Origin: Halobaculum marinum
GTDB lineage: Archaea; Halobacteriota; Halobacteria; Halobacteriales; Haloferacaceae
Length of the DNA stretch: 64,000 bases
NCBI RefSeq assembly: GCF_029338555.1
Contig: NZ_CP119989.1
Coordinates: forward strand, 1,426,001-1,490,000
Direction: 5' to 3'
Of the stretch, positions 53,916-62,481 are shown piece by piece; positions within the stretch are counted from its first letter, which is position 1, and each line of letters starts with the position of its first letter. Made by a program: the position numbers and the translations under genes. The notes beneath the pieces were generated by a model. The model did not search any database. It was not told the origin of the DNA and was given only the letters and a program-made list of their open reading frames with translations.

Positions 53916-55454
53916 GTGATCAGAAAGGACCTCCTCCGCGTCAGTCGTCGCGGCGGCTACCGCCCGCAGTTCGTCGCCGGGGACGACGACGCCAGGCGAC
54001 TGGCCGCTCGCGTCCTCGGCGTGTTCCAGGGCCACGTCGGCGAGCCACGCCGCGCGCTCGACGACGCGCTGGCGGCGCTCGAACGCGACGCCGACGACTT
54101 CAAACTCGTCCGGGGGTTCGCCGCGCTGCTGGAGCGGGAGGCGGCGTTCGAGACCCGTGCACCGCTGCCGCCTCGCCGGGCACGTCGGGTCGCGTTCGAA
54201 CACGCCGAGGCGGTCGGTGTCGCCGGCGACGCCGAGCGCGACGAGGCGCTCGCAGCGGCCGGGGATGCGCTCGGCGTCGACCCCGCTGTGATCGAGGCGT
54301 CGCTGTACGCCGACCGCGACGCGAACCAGGTGCTCGCCGCCTTCGACTCGCGGTGGACGCCCGACGAACTGCTCACCCAGTACGACCTCTCGCTGGCGCA
54401 GACCGCGCTGTTCGACGCGACCGAAGTCCGCGTCAGGTCGACCGACCCGAAGGCGCTCGTCTCGGCGGCCAAGCGACTCGGCCTCCTGTACGAGATTCGG
54501 GTTCTGGACGACGACGACGCCCCGACCGACCGGGTGGTCGTCGTCACCGGGCCGGACGCGTTGTTCCGTCGGACTCGCCGCTACGGCACCGCCTTCGCCC
54601 GTCTGCTCCGGACGGTCGCCGCGACCGCCAGTGAGTGGACGCTGGAGGCGGACATCGACGACCGCGGCAGGGAGTACCTGCTCGAACTCTCTCACGAGGA
54701 CGTGTCGGTACCGGGCGTCGAACCGCTCGCCGAACCGGCGTTCGACTCCGGCGTCGAGGCCGACTTCGCCGCCCGGTTTCGGGCGCTCGACCTCGACTGG
54801 GACCTCACTCGCGAACCGGAGCCGCTCCAGGTGGGCGCCAGCGTGATGATCCCCGACTTCGCGTTCGAGTACCGCCACGCCGACTTCCGCGTGTTCTTCG
54901 AGGTCATGGGCTTCTGGACGCCCGAGTACGTCGAGAAGAAACTCGACCAACTCGACCGCGTCGAGGACGTGGAGTTGGTCGTCGCCGTCGACGAGTCGCT
55001 CGGCGTCGGCGAGGAAATCGCCGCCCGCGACCACCGCGTCGTCACCTACTCCGGGACCGTTCGCGTGAAGGACGTGGTCGACGTGCTCCGCGAGTACGAG
55101 GCCGACCTCGCGAGCGAGGTGACCGATGGCCTCCCCGCCGAACTCGCACCCGACGCCGACGTGGTTCGCGTCGACGCCCTCGCCGCCGACCACGGCGTGC
55201 CGACGGAGGCGCTTGACGAGGTGGCGTTCCCCGAGCACCGTCGCCTCGGCGGCACGCTCGTCCGCCCCGCGGTGCTGGAGCGCGTCGCCGACGAGGTCGA
55301 GGCCGGGATGGCGTACGCCGAGGCGGAGTCGGTGCTTACCGACGCGGGCCTCACCGACGCGAGCGCGGCGCTGTCGGCGCTCGGCTACCGCGTCGCGTGG
55401 GAGGGGCTCGGCGGCGGGACCGTGCGAGAGAAAGACGCAGACGGCGAGTCGTAA
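53916..55454 (+). CDS. bax1: Bax1-like nuclease (DUF790), XPB partner
   Basis: A 512-residue protein from GTG 53916 (MIRKDLLRVSRRGGY). DUF790 is Bax1, a nuclease that binds archaeal XPB and incises bubble DNA (established knowledge). The N-terminal domain (about 1-130) and the C-terminal catalytic domain PDFAFEYRHADFRVFFEVMGFWTPEYVEKK (about 310-345, with Asp, Glu and Lys residues of a PD-(D/E)xK type site) are visible. XPB upstream supports the assignment. The extension to 53835 is Arg/Pro-rich and intergenic. A weak CTTTAC TATA-like element lies near 53873. Confidence 0.9.
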   Translation: MIRKDLLRVSRRGGYRPQFVAGDDDARRLAARVLGVFQGHVGEPRRALDDALAALERDADDFKLVRGFAALLEREAAFETRAPLPPRRARRVAFEHAEAVGVAGDAERDEALAAAGDALGVDPAVIEASLYADRDANQVLAAFDSRWTPDELLTQYDLSLAQTALFDATEVRVRSTDPKALVSAAKRLGLLYEIRVLDDDDAPTDRVVVVTGPDALFRRTRRYGTAFARLLRTVAATASEWTLEADIDDRGREYLLELSHEDVSVPGVEPLAEPAFDSGVEADFAARFRALDLDWDLTREPEPLQVGASVMIPDFAFEYRHADFRVFFEVMGFWTPEYVEKKLDQLDRVEDVELVVAVDESLGVGEEIAARDHRVVTYSGTVRVKDVVDVLREYEADLASEVTDGLPAELAPDADVVRVDALAADHGVPTEALDEVAFPEHRRLGGTLVRPAVLERVADEVEAGMAYAEAESVLTDAGLTDASAALSALGYRVAWEGLGGGTVREKDADGES

Positions 55455-55461
55455 TCGCGGC

Positions 55462-55995
55462 CTACAGCTCCGGCAGTTCCTCTTGGTACCCCTTCGGCAC
55501 CACCGACCGGAGTTCGTCGTACAGGTACAGCCCCACTCCGATCGGTACCTGCTCGCCCGCCAGATCGTGGGTCGCGATCAGGTAGCCCCAGTCGCCGTCC
55601 CACTCGGGGAGGTCTTGGTCGTGGCCGGCGGCGAACGCCGTCGCCTCCCCCGGCGACAACTCGATCACGTTCTCGGTCGCGAGGTGGCCCCACTTGCGCA
55701 CCGCGGTCGTCGTCGGCTTCCAGTGCTCTTGGCGCGTCCGGAGGAACGTCATCCCGACACCCTCGCGCTCCTGCGGGCTGGGGAGGTCGCCAGCGAACGC
55801 CCAGAGCTTCCCTTTCCCCTTCTCCCAGAAGGTGTGCCCCTCGAACGTCTCCGGAGGGATGCCGAAGCGCGTCTCCCACCACTCCAGCACCTCCGCGCGC
55901 GTGGCACGTCCCTCAACCTCGCGGTCGTCTGCGGTCGCGGGGAGGCGGTCGAACTGGCTCCCGTCGTTGCCGGGAGCGCCCTCGCCGTCGCTCAT
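55462..55995 (-). CDS. Small protein coupled to RsmB/NOP2-type methyltransferase
   Basis: A 177-residue protein: an acidic leader, a helical LEWWETRFGIPPETFEGHTFWEKGKGKLWAF, then strands FLRTRQEHWKPTTTAVRKWG and ENVIELSPGEATAFAAGHDQDL, ending VGLYLYDELRSVVP. This looks like the RNA-binding or PUA/C-terminal half seen fused in bacterial RsmF (the FGIP..FEGHTFWEKGKGKLW segment). Its ATG overlaps the methyltransferase stop (ATGA), so the two are translated together. I infer that it supplies RNA binding to the methyltransferase. Haloarchaeal copies have only a DUF name that I recall as 7122, unsure. Confidence 0.75.
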   Translation of the reverse strand: MSDGEGAPGNDGSQFDRLPATADDREVEGRATRAEVLEWWETRFGIPPETFEGHTFWEKGKGKLWAFAGDLPSPQEREGVGMTFLRTRQEHWKPTTTAVRKWGHLATENVIELSPGEATAFAAGHDQDLPEWDGDWGYLIATHDLAGEQVPIGVGLYLYDELRSVVPKGYQEELPEL

Positions 55996-56942
55996 GCGGC
56001 CACCTCCTCGTCGCCATCTGCCTCGCCGCCTACACGGAGCTTCGCGAGGAAGAACCCGCCCGTGTCGTTGTGGTGCGGGTAGACGCGGGTCGCGCGCGTC
56101 ACCTGCTCGTCGAACGTCTCGCCCTCCCACTCGGTGATGCCGGACACCGAGTCGAGCGGGCAGTCCCAGTCGACGACCTCGCAGTCCTCTTCGCGGAGCA
56201 CGTGGTCCAACACGGCTTCGTTCTCCTCGGGGGCGAACGTGCACGTGGAGTAGACGACGGTGCCGCCCGGGCGCGTCGCCTGCACCGCGCGCCGGAGGAT
56301 GCCCTTCTGGATGCCGGCGACCTCGCGGACGTGGTGCATCGTCCACTTCTCCAACGCGTCGGGGTTCTTCCGGATCGTCCCCTCGCACGAACACGGTGCG
56401 TCGACGAGCGTCGCGTCGAACTCGTCGAAGCCGAAGCCGTTGAGCGAGTAGTTGCGCGCGTCCTGCTGGTCGACGACGAGGTTCGTCACCCCGAGCCGTT
56501 CGGCGTTGTGGCGCAGCGCCGACAGCCGGCCGAGACTCGTGTCGTTGCCGACGAGCGTGCCCGTGTCGTCCATCATCGCGGCGAGTTGGGTCGTCTTGCT
56601 CCCCGGCGCGGCGCAGGTGTCCCACACGCGCGTCTCGGGGTCGGGGTCCAGCGCCATCGCGGGGAGACACGACACCTCCTCTTGGCCGTGGACCCAGCCG
56701 TGGGCGTACGGCCACGTCGTGCCGGGCGAGCGGTCGGCCATGCGGAACAGCCCGTCGTGCCAGTCGACGCGCTCGTAGTCGGTGCCCTCGGCGTCGAACG
56801 CGCGGGCGACGCGGTCGGCGTCGGCCGCGAGCGTGTTCACGCGGACGACCGACGGGAGCGGTCGCTCGCAGGCGGCCCGGAACGCCGCCTCGTCGTCCAC
56901 GAGGGGGACGTAGCGGTCGAGCACGCCGTCGTCGTCGTTCAT
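55992..56942 (-). CDS. RsmB/NOP2-type RNA m5C methyltransferase
   Basis: A 316-residue SAM-dependent RNA cytosine methyltransferase. VWDTCAAPGSKTTQLAAM is motif I, DAPCSCEGT holds one catalytic cysteine (TLVDAPCSC, about 192-196), and STCTFAPEENEAVL the second (STCTF). It methylates rRNA or tRNA cytosines. There is no N-terminal NusB domain and no C-terminal PUA; the next gene, overlapping by ATGA, may supply the missing RNA-binding part. ATG 56942 (MNDDDGV) is chosen over the basic extension to 57044. The cassette is divergent from a PAC2 gene. Confidence 0.92.
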   Translation of the reverse strand: MNDDDGVLDRYVPLVDDEAAFRAACERPLPSVVRVNTLAADADRVARAFDAEGTDYERVDWHDGLFRMADRSPGTTWPYAHGWVHGQEEVSCLPAMALDPDPETRVWDTCAAPGSKTTQLAAMMDDTGTLVGNDTSLGRLSALRHNAERLGVTNLVVDQQDARNYSLNGFGFDEFDATLVDAPCSCEGTIRKNPDALEKWTMHHVREVAGIQKGILRRAVQATRPGGTVVYSTCTFAPEENEAVLDHVLREEDCEVVDWDCPLDSVSGITEWEGETFDEQVTRATRVYPHHNDTGGFFLAKLRVGGEADGDEEVAA

Positions 56943-57056
56943 ACCACGGCATCCGCGTCGCCGCGGTTGTCCCTTTCGGACCGCCGGTGTCACCGGTCGG
57001 CTGGACGGCGCGTGCCGCACGTCTCCTCGGTGCGCCCCGCACACCGACGGCGTACG

Positions 57057-57062
57057 TTTATA
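57057..57062 (+). promoter_or_regulatory. TATA box of the PAC2 gene
   Basis: TTTATA lies 26 bases before ATG 57086. It excludes the earlier in-frame ATG at 57068, which would be only about 8 bases from the box. Confidence 0.7.
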
Positions 57063-57085
57063 CTACGATGCGAGCGATCCTGTGT

Positions 57086-57856
57086 ATGGGACACATCGAC
57101 GTGGTCTCCGACCGCACGTTCGAGGAACCGGTGCTCGTGGAGGGGCTCCCCGGGATCGGTCTGGTCGGCAAGATCGTCGCCGACCACCTGGTCGACGCGC
57201 TCGACATGGAGTTGTACGCGACGGTCTACTGCGAGGCACTCCCCGCGGCGGCGGCCTACACCGGCGGCGACCGCGCCGTGACGACGCCGCTGCGCCTGTA
57301 CGCCGCGCCCGAGGCGGACCTGCTGGTGCTCCAGTCGGACGTCCCCGTCTCGCCCGACGCCGCCGAGGAGTTCGGCGGCTGTATCGAGGGGTGGTTCCGC
57401 GAGGAGTCGGTGACGCCGCTGTACATCGCGGGGATGCGCCGCGATCAGGCGGGTCGTGGCGGCGGGGCGGCCGCCGGCGACGACGCCGGCGGGTCGACGC
57501 TCCGCGGGCTCGCCGTCGGCGAGGGGGCGGCGCTGTTGGACGGTATCGACGTCCCCGTCCCGGAGGCGGCGGGATTGATCTCGGGCCCGACCGGGGCGCT
57601 GCTGGCCCACGCGATGGCGAGCGACCTCCCCGCCGTCGGCATCGTCGTCGACGTCGACCCGCGGTTCCCGGATCCCGCAGCCGCCCGCGTCGTGCTGGAG
57701 TCGGTCGTCGAACCGCTCACCGGCGTCGACGTCGACGTCGACGCGCTGGAGGCGCAGGCCGAGCGCATCCGGCGCGCGAAAGAGCAGTTGGCCGTCCAGA
57801 TGCGCGAGGAGGACGACAGCGTCTCGCAGGCCCAGCGGCTCCGGATGTACCAGTAG
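57086..57856 (+). CDS. PAC2-family proteasome assembly chaperone-like protein
   Basis: A 256-residue protein: FEEPVLVEGLPGIGLVGKIVADHLVDALDME and CEALPAAAAYTGGDRAV, then VDPRFPDPAAARVVLE, matching the archaeal PAC2/PbaB type. PAC2 proteins assist 20S proteasome assembly in eukaryotes; archaeal PbaB binds proteasome subunits (established knowledge). The C-terminal helix (RRAKEQLAVQMREEDD, ending RLRMYQ) may carry an HbYX-like role, but there is no HbYX tail. The proteasome beta gene is 13 kb away, so a shared operon is not seen. Start 57086 is set by TATA spacing. Confidence 0.85.
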   Translation: MGHIDVVSDRTFEEPVLVEGLPGIGLVGKIVADHLVDALDMELYATVYCEALPAAAAYTGGDRAVTTPLRLYAAPEADLLVLQSDVPVSPDAAEEFGGCIEGWFREESVTPLYIAGMRRDQAGRGGGAAAGDDAGGSTLRGLAVGEGAALLDGIDVPVPEAAGLISGPTGALLAHAMASDLPAVGIVVDVDPRFPDPAAARVVLESVVEPLTGVDVDVDALEAQAERIRRAKEQLAVQMREEDDSVSQAQRLRMYQ

Positions 57857-57985
57857 CGTCGGTGGAGTCGCGACCACCGCCAGGGCGCGCCGAACCCGTC
57901 GTCGACACGGGTGGCGAACCCCGCGCGACCAGCCAAGGTGTGCGATGGGGAAACGCCTAACACCACCGGCCTCACCCGTTCCAGC

Positions 57986-59104
57986 ATGACGCAGTTCTCT
58001 GACCGCGTGGAGCGCATCTCCATCAGCGGGATCCGCGAGGTGTTCGAGGCCGCCGGTGCCGACGCCATCAACCTCGGGCTCGGCCAACCCGACTTCCCGA
58101 CGCCCGACCACGCCAAGCGCGCCGCCATCGACGCTATCGAAGCGGGCGACACCGACGCCTACACCGGCAACAAGGGCACGCAGGGCCTCCGCGAGGCGAT
58201 CACCGACCGCCACGAGGCCGACATGGGCGTCGCCGTCTCCCCCGACGACGTGATCGCGACCGCGGGCGGGAGCGAGGCGCTCCACCTCGCGATGGAGGCA
58301 CACGTCGACGCCGGGCAGGAGGTGCTCATCCCCGACCCCGGCTTCGTCGCGTACGACGCGCTCGCGAAGTTGGCGGGCGGCGAACCCGTCCCGGTGCCGC
58401 TGCGCGAGGACCTCACCATCGACCCCGCAGCCATCGAGGATGCCATCACCGACGACACCGCCGCGTTCGTCGTCAACTCGCCGGGCAACCCCACGGGGAC
58501 GGTCTCCGACGAGGCCGACGTGAAGGAGTTCGCCCGCATCGCCCGCGAGCACGACGTACTGTGCATCTCCGACGAGGTGTACGCGCCGTTCGTCTTCGAC
58601 GGCGAGCACCACTCGCCGTTCGAGTACGAACGCGACAACGTCGTCGTCGTCGACGCCTGCTCGAAGCGCTACTCGATGACCGGGTGGCGCCTCGGGTGGG
58701 TCACCGGGTCGAACGAGCGAGTCGAGCGGATGCTCCGCGTCCACCAGTACGTGCAGGCCTGTGCGTCCGCACCGGCCCAGTTCGCCGCCGAGGCGGCCCT
58801 CTCGGGGCCCCAGGGCGTCGTCGACGAGATGCGCGATGCCTACGAGCGCCGCCGGGATCTGGTCGTCTCGGGACTCGCCGACGCCGGTCTCGACACCCCC
58901 ACGCCGCAGGGCGCCTTCTACGCCATGCCGCGCGTCCCCGAGGGGTTCGTCGACGAGTGCATCGAGCGCGGCGTGGTCGTCGTGCCGGGCGAGGCGTTCG
59001 GCGAGCACGGCGCCGGGCACGCGCGCATCTCCTACGCCGCCGGCGAGGACGACCTCCGCGACGCACTCGAGATCATCGCCGAGGCCGCCGACGCGGTTCG
59101 GTGA
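57986..59104 (+). CDS. PLP-dependent class I/II aminotransferase
   Basis: A 372-residue fold-type I aminotransferase. GLGQPDFPTPDHAK is typical of the aspartate/aromatic group, PLP-binding Lys227 is in ACSKRYSMTGWRLGW, and VNSPGNPTGTV and SYAAGEDDL complete the set. It moves an amino group from an amino acid to a keto acid; the donor (aspartate, alanine or aromatic) cannot be told. The start codon ATG 57986 begins MTQFSDRVERIS, a typical N terminus. The next PLP enzyme begins five bases after its stop, so they are probably co-transcribed. Confidence 0.92.
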   Translation: MTQFSDRVERISISGIREVFEAAGADAINLGLGQPDFPTPDHAKRAAIDAIEAGDTDAYTGNKGTQGLREAITDRHEADMGVAVSPDDVIATAGGSEALHLAMEAHVDAGQEVLIPDPGFVAYDALAKLAGGEPVPVPLREDLTIDPAAIEDAITDDTAAFVVNSPGNPTGTVSDEADVKEFARIAREHDVLCISDEVYAPFVFDGEHHSPFEYERDNVVVVDACSKRYSMTGWRLGWVTGSNERVERMLRVHQYVQACASAPAQFAAEAALSGPQGVVDEMRDAYERRRDLVVSGLADAGLDTPTPQGAFYAMPRVPEGFVDECIERGVVVVPGEAFGEHGAGHARISYAAGEDDLRDALEIIAEAADAVR

Positions 59105-59108
59105 GCCG

Positions 59109-60263
59109 ATGACGGAGTTCACCCCGGACCTTGGCGAGCGACCCGCCTCCCTCGACGGCCTCCGCGACGCCATCCCGGCGTGCGACCGCGTCGCGTACTT
59201 CAACACGGGCGCGACCGGCCCCTCGCCGGACCGTGTGCTCGACGCCGCCGCGGCGTGGGAGCGCTTCCACAAGGTCGACGTGCTCGCCGACGCCGACCCC
59301 TACGAGGTCGCGTTCGCGGAGTACGAACGCCTCCGTGAGCGACTCGCCGAGTTCCTCGGCGTCGACGCCGACCGCCTCGGACTGGTCGAGAGCACCGCCG
59401 ACGGCCTGAGCGCCGTCGTCGCCGCCTACGACTGGGACCCGGGCGACGTGGTCGTGCGCACGGACCTCGAACACCCCGCGGGAACGCTCCCGTTCGATCG
59501 CCTCGCGCGTCGCCACGGCGTCGAGGTGCGCGTCGTCGAGGCCCCGGCGGGCCGCATCGACACCGACGCGTTCGCCGACGCGGTCGCCGACGCCGAGATG
59601 GCCTGCTTCTCGTCGCTGTCGTGGAACTACGGCACCCGCCTCCCCGTCCGCGAGCTGTGTGAGATCGCCGCCGACGCGGGAGCGTTCTCCCTCGTCGACG
59701 CGGTGCAATCGCCCGGCCAGCGCCCGCTCGAATTGCCGGAGTGGGGCGCCGACGCCGTCGCCTGCTCGGGGCACAAGTGGTGCCTCGGGCCGTGGGGGTC
59801 GGGACTCCTCGCGGTCGACCCCGCCGTCGACGACGACCTCTCCCCCGCGCAGGTGAGCTACCGGAGCGTCGACGACGCGATGGCCGACGACTACGACCTC
59901 AAGCCCGGGGGCGCCCGCTTCGAGCGCGGCACCGCCTCGCTCGCCCCGCACGTCGGCCTGCGCGAGGCCGTCGAGACGCTGGAGACCGTCGGCCTCGACG
60001 CTGTCCACGGGCGCGTGCTCGACCTCGCGGGGCGGCTGACCGACCGCCTCGACGACGACCGCCTGCTGTCGCCCGCCGAACCGGAGTCGGGACTCGTGAC
60101 GGTCGACGTGACCGACCCCGAGGCGACCGTGGACCGCCTCCACGACGAGGGGCTGGTGATCCGCGACATCCCCGACCCCCAGGCGGTCCGGGCGTCGGTG
60201 CACGCGTTCAACACCGAGGCCGAAGTCGACCGACTGGCGACCGCGCTGAACGAGGAGCCGTAG
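59109..60263 (+). CDS. Class V PLP enzyme (cysteine-desulfurase-like)
   Basis: A 384-residue class V aminotransferase-fold protein. PLP Lys223 lies in ACSGHKWCLGPWG, ESTADGL and DLEHPAGTLPFDRLA are conserved, and SLVDAVQSPGQRPLEL follows. The active-site Cys loop of SufS/IscS desulfurases is not seen, so it may be a lyase, isopenicillin-N-epimerase-like or kynureninase-type enzyme. It starts four bases after the class I aminotransferase stop, so the two are likely one operon. No substrate assignment. Confidence 0.87.
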   Translation: MTEFTPDLGERPASLDGLRDAIPACDRVAYFNTGATGPSPDRVLDAAAAWERFHKVDVLADADPYEVAFAEYERLRERLAEFLGVDADRLGLVESTADGLSAVVAAYDWDPGDVVVRTDLEHPAGTLPFDRLARRHGVEVRVVEAPAGRIDTDAFADAVADAEMACFSSLSWNYGTRLPVRELCEIAADAGAFSLVDAVQSPGQRPLELPEWGADAVACSGHKWCLGPWGSGLLAVDPAVDDDLSPAQVSYRSVDDAMADDYDLKPGGARFERGTASLAPHVGLREAVETLETVGLDAVHGRVLDLAGRLTDRLDDDRLLSPAEPESGLVTVDVTDPEATVDRLHDEGLVIRDIPDPQAVRASVHAFNTEAEVDRLATALNEEP

Positions 60264-60431
60264 GCGAGCGTCGCGGTCGCGTCGCCGCCCGTCGTGACAC
60301 TAAGTCGACTCGAACGGCCCCTCCGGGGACGCCATCGGACCGGTGACCGGAATCGAACCTGCCCGCAGGTGTGACGGTTCGGTGACTCCCCGGCAGAAAC
60401 AGCGTTGCTCGCGACGCGTGGAGTGGACGTG

Positions 60432-61160
60432 ATGAACCGGCGACAGTACGCGGCCCTGGTCGGGACGACGGCGTTGGGAGGCGCCGGCGTCGTCCGGGCA
60501 GGAGGCGCGAACACGGACGGTGGAGAAGCCGAGCGAACAGCCGACGTTCCCCGGGCACAGGAGGACCCGACGCCGACGACCACTCCCACGCCCGATTCGT
60601 CGTCGACCGGATTCGGCCCCCAGACGTTCACGGGGGCGGGAACCGGGACGACCGAGGAGTTCGACCTCCAGCGTGGCCCGATCACGGCCACCTTCTCCGT
60701 CGACGGCGACTCCGCATTCACGGCGCAGTTGCTGGCGGTCGAGGGACAGAGCTACGACGACGTGTACCTCGCGATCCTGCTCGCGCCAGCGGCGGGATCA
60801 CAGGTGGCGACGGTCAGCGTCGCGGGGCCGCACGTCCTCAACGTCGAGACCGACGGGGCGTGGGAGGTGACGCTCGCCCAACCGACGGCCACGACGGGAC
60901 AGTCGCTCCCCGTCGAGGCGTCCGGGTCGGGCCCCGCGTACGTCGACCTCGTCGCGTTCGACGGTGTGACGCGGGTGAGCGGCACCCACGAGGGGTCCTC
61001 GAACTTCATCGTCGAGACCGTGCCGCTCGACCCGGACGACTTCGGCGAACTGTTGTTCAACGAGATTGGCCAGTTCGAGGGCACGACGACCGCGCGGATC
61101 GACGGACCGTCCTACGTGAACGTGAACGCCGACGGCGACTGGACGCTGTCGTTCGAGTGA
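60432..61160 (+). CDS. Tat-exported protein with duplicated beta domain
   Basis: A 242-residue protein: a twin-arginine signal MNRRQYAALVGTTALGGAG without a lipobox cysteine, a Thr/Pro linker (PTPTTTPTPDSSST), then two similar units. Unit 1 ends GPHVLNVETDGAWEVTLAQ and unit 2 ends GPSYVNVNADGDWTLSFE, so a beta-sandwich domain has been duplicated. It is probably secreted and folded before export. Family unknown. It lies 168 bases after the class V gene; that gap has nothing recognised beyond a short hairpin-like stretch near 60358-60369. Confidence 0.75.
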   Translation: MNRRQYAALVGTTALGGAGVVRAGGANTDGGEAERTADVPRAQEDPTPTTTPTPDSSSTGFGPQTFTGAGTGTTEEFDLQRGPITATFSVDGDSAFTAQLLAVEGQSYDDVYLAILLAPAAGSQVATVSVAGPHVLNVETDGAWEVTLAQPTATTGQSLPVEASGSGPAYVDLVAFDGVTRVSGTHEGSSNFIVETVPLDPDDFGELLFNEIGQFEGTTTARIDGPSYVNVNADGDWTLSFE

Positions 61161-61191
61161 GTCTGGCGCTCGGCCGTCACCTCGTCGGTCG

Positions 61192-62373
61192 CTACGACGC
61201 GGTCGAGACGATCTTGATCACGTCGCCCTCTTCCAACTCCGTGTCCTCGCCGATCCGGCGGTCGGCCTTCGCGTCGACGGCGTGGAGGTAGCCGTCGCCG
61301 ATGTCGGTGTGGACGGTGTACGCCAGGTCCTTCGGCCCGCTCCCGCTGGGGAGGAGGAACGCGTCCGGGAGGACGTTCCCCTTCGCGTCGGTCCACTTGC
61401 TCTCGTTTTGGACGGGGAACGCCGTGATCAAATCGAGCAGCCTGTACACCGACTCGTTGAGCGCCTGCTGGACGCCGGTGCCGCCGAACTCCGCCATTAC
61501 GTCGCGGATCTGTTCGAGGCCGCGCTCTTGCTGCTCGTTCAGGTCGCCGACGATGTCGAAGTCCTCGTCGCCGGGGTCGTAGTCGATCACGCCCGCCTCG
61601 GCGGCCCGCCGCAAGGCGAGTTCGCCGTCGGCCGTCGCGGGGATCACCGGTTTGTCGGTCTCTCGGAGGCGCTCGATGTTCTCCGGCGGCGCGATGTCGG
61701 CCTTGTTCGCGACGAGGACGATGGGCTTCGTCTGGGCGCGGATGTCGGCGGCGAGCGCCTCGCGGTCCTCGTCGGTCCACTGGATCGGGTCGTCGGGGTA
61801 CTCCAGGCCCCGCAAGACGAGCGTCACGTCGTGTTCGGTCGCGCCGAACCCGGTGAGCAGGTCCGTCAACGCCTCCTCCAAGTCGAAGTCCGGCGAGCGC
61901 GACTTCCGCTCGACGGACTCCCAGTTGCGGTCGAGGATGCCCGCGAGCCACGCGTCCATCTCGGCCTCGATGAAGTCGACCTCCTCGACGGGGTCGAAGT
62001 CGCCGACCTCGACCGGTTCGCCCTCGGCGTTCGTCGCGCCCGCGGCGTCGACGACTTGGAGGATCACGTCGGCGTCGGTGAGCGCGTCGAGGAACTGGTT
62101 GCCGAGGCCCTTCCCCTCGTGGGCGCCGGGGACGAGGCCAGCCACGTCGAGCAGTTCGACCGGGACGTACCGCTTGCCGTCGTGGCAGTCCTCGTCGCCG
62201 CAGCGCTCCTCGCGCGACAGGCAGGGACAGTCGGTGCGCACGTGGGTGACGCCGCGGTTCGGGTCGATGGTCGTGAACGGGTAGTTCCCCACGTCCACGT
62301 CCGCCATCGTCGCGGCCGTGTAGAAGGTGGACTTGCCCGCGTTGGGCTTGCCCGCGAGCGCGATGGAGATCAT
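61192..62373 (-). CDS. ychF: YchF/Obg-family ribosome-associated ATPase
   Basis: A 393-residue OLA1/YchF-type P-loop protein. GKPNAGKST (8-16), PFTTIDPN, DVAGLVPGAHEGKGLGN and VANKADIAP are G1, G2, G3 and G4; the NKAD variant is typical of YchF, which prefers ATP. A Cys-rich stretch (CPCLSREERCGDEDCHDG, about 50-67) is an archaeal feature. A TGS domain near the C terminus (GDGYLHAVDAKADRRIGEDTELEEGDVIKI) completes it. It binds ribosomes or tRNA and modulates translation and redox response. ATG 62373 is fixed by the family start MISIALAG. Confidence 0.95.
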   Translation of the reverse strand: MISIALAGKPNAGKSTFYTAATMADVDVGNYPFTTIDPNRGVTHVRTDCPCLSREERCGDEDCHDGKRYVPVELLDVAGLVPGAHEGKGLGNQFLDALTDADVILQVVDAAGATNAEGEPVEVGDFDPVEEVDFIEAEMDAWLAGILDRNWESVERKSRSPDFDLEEALTDLLTGFGATEHDVTLVLRGLEYPDDPIQWTDEDREALAADIRAQTKPIVLVANKADIAPPENIERLRETDKPVIPATADGELALRRAAEAGVIDYDPGDEDFDIVGDLNEQQERGLEQIRDVMAEFGGTGVQQALNESVYRLLDLITAFPVQNESKWTDAKGNVLPDAFLLPSGSGPKDLAYTVHTDIGDGYLHAVDAKADRRIGEDTELEEGDVIKIVSTAS

Positions 62374-62481
62374 GGAGGGGAGTCCTCGGGCCCGCCGAAA
62401 GGCGCTTTCGGTCGGCCACCCCACGCGGCAGGCGCACCGGGCCCCCGGAGTTACGGCGCCGGCCCTCGATCGCCACACCGT

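Noticed and set aside
60340-60372. tRNA-like stretch: on the minus strand it contains GGTTCGATTCC
   Set aside because: The T-loop-like string lacks a full complementary T stem, and no acceptor or anticodon stem with correct spacing could be built around it. Only a 5-base hairpin (CCTGC...GCAGG) is present.
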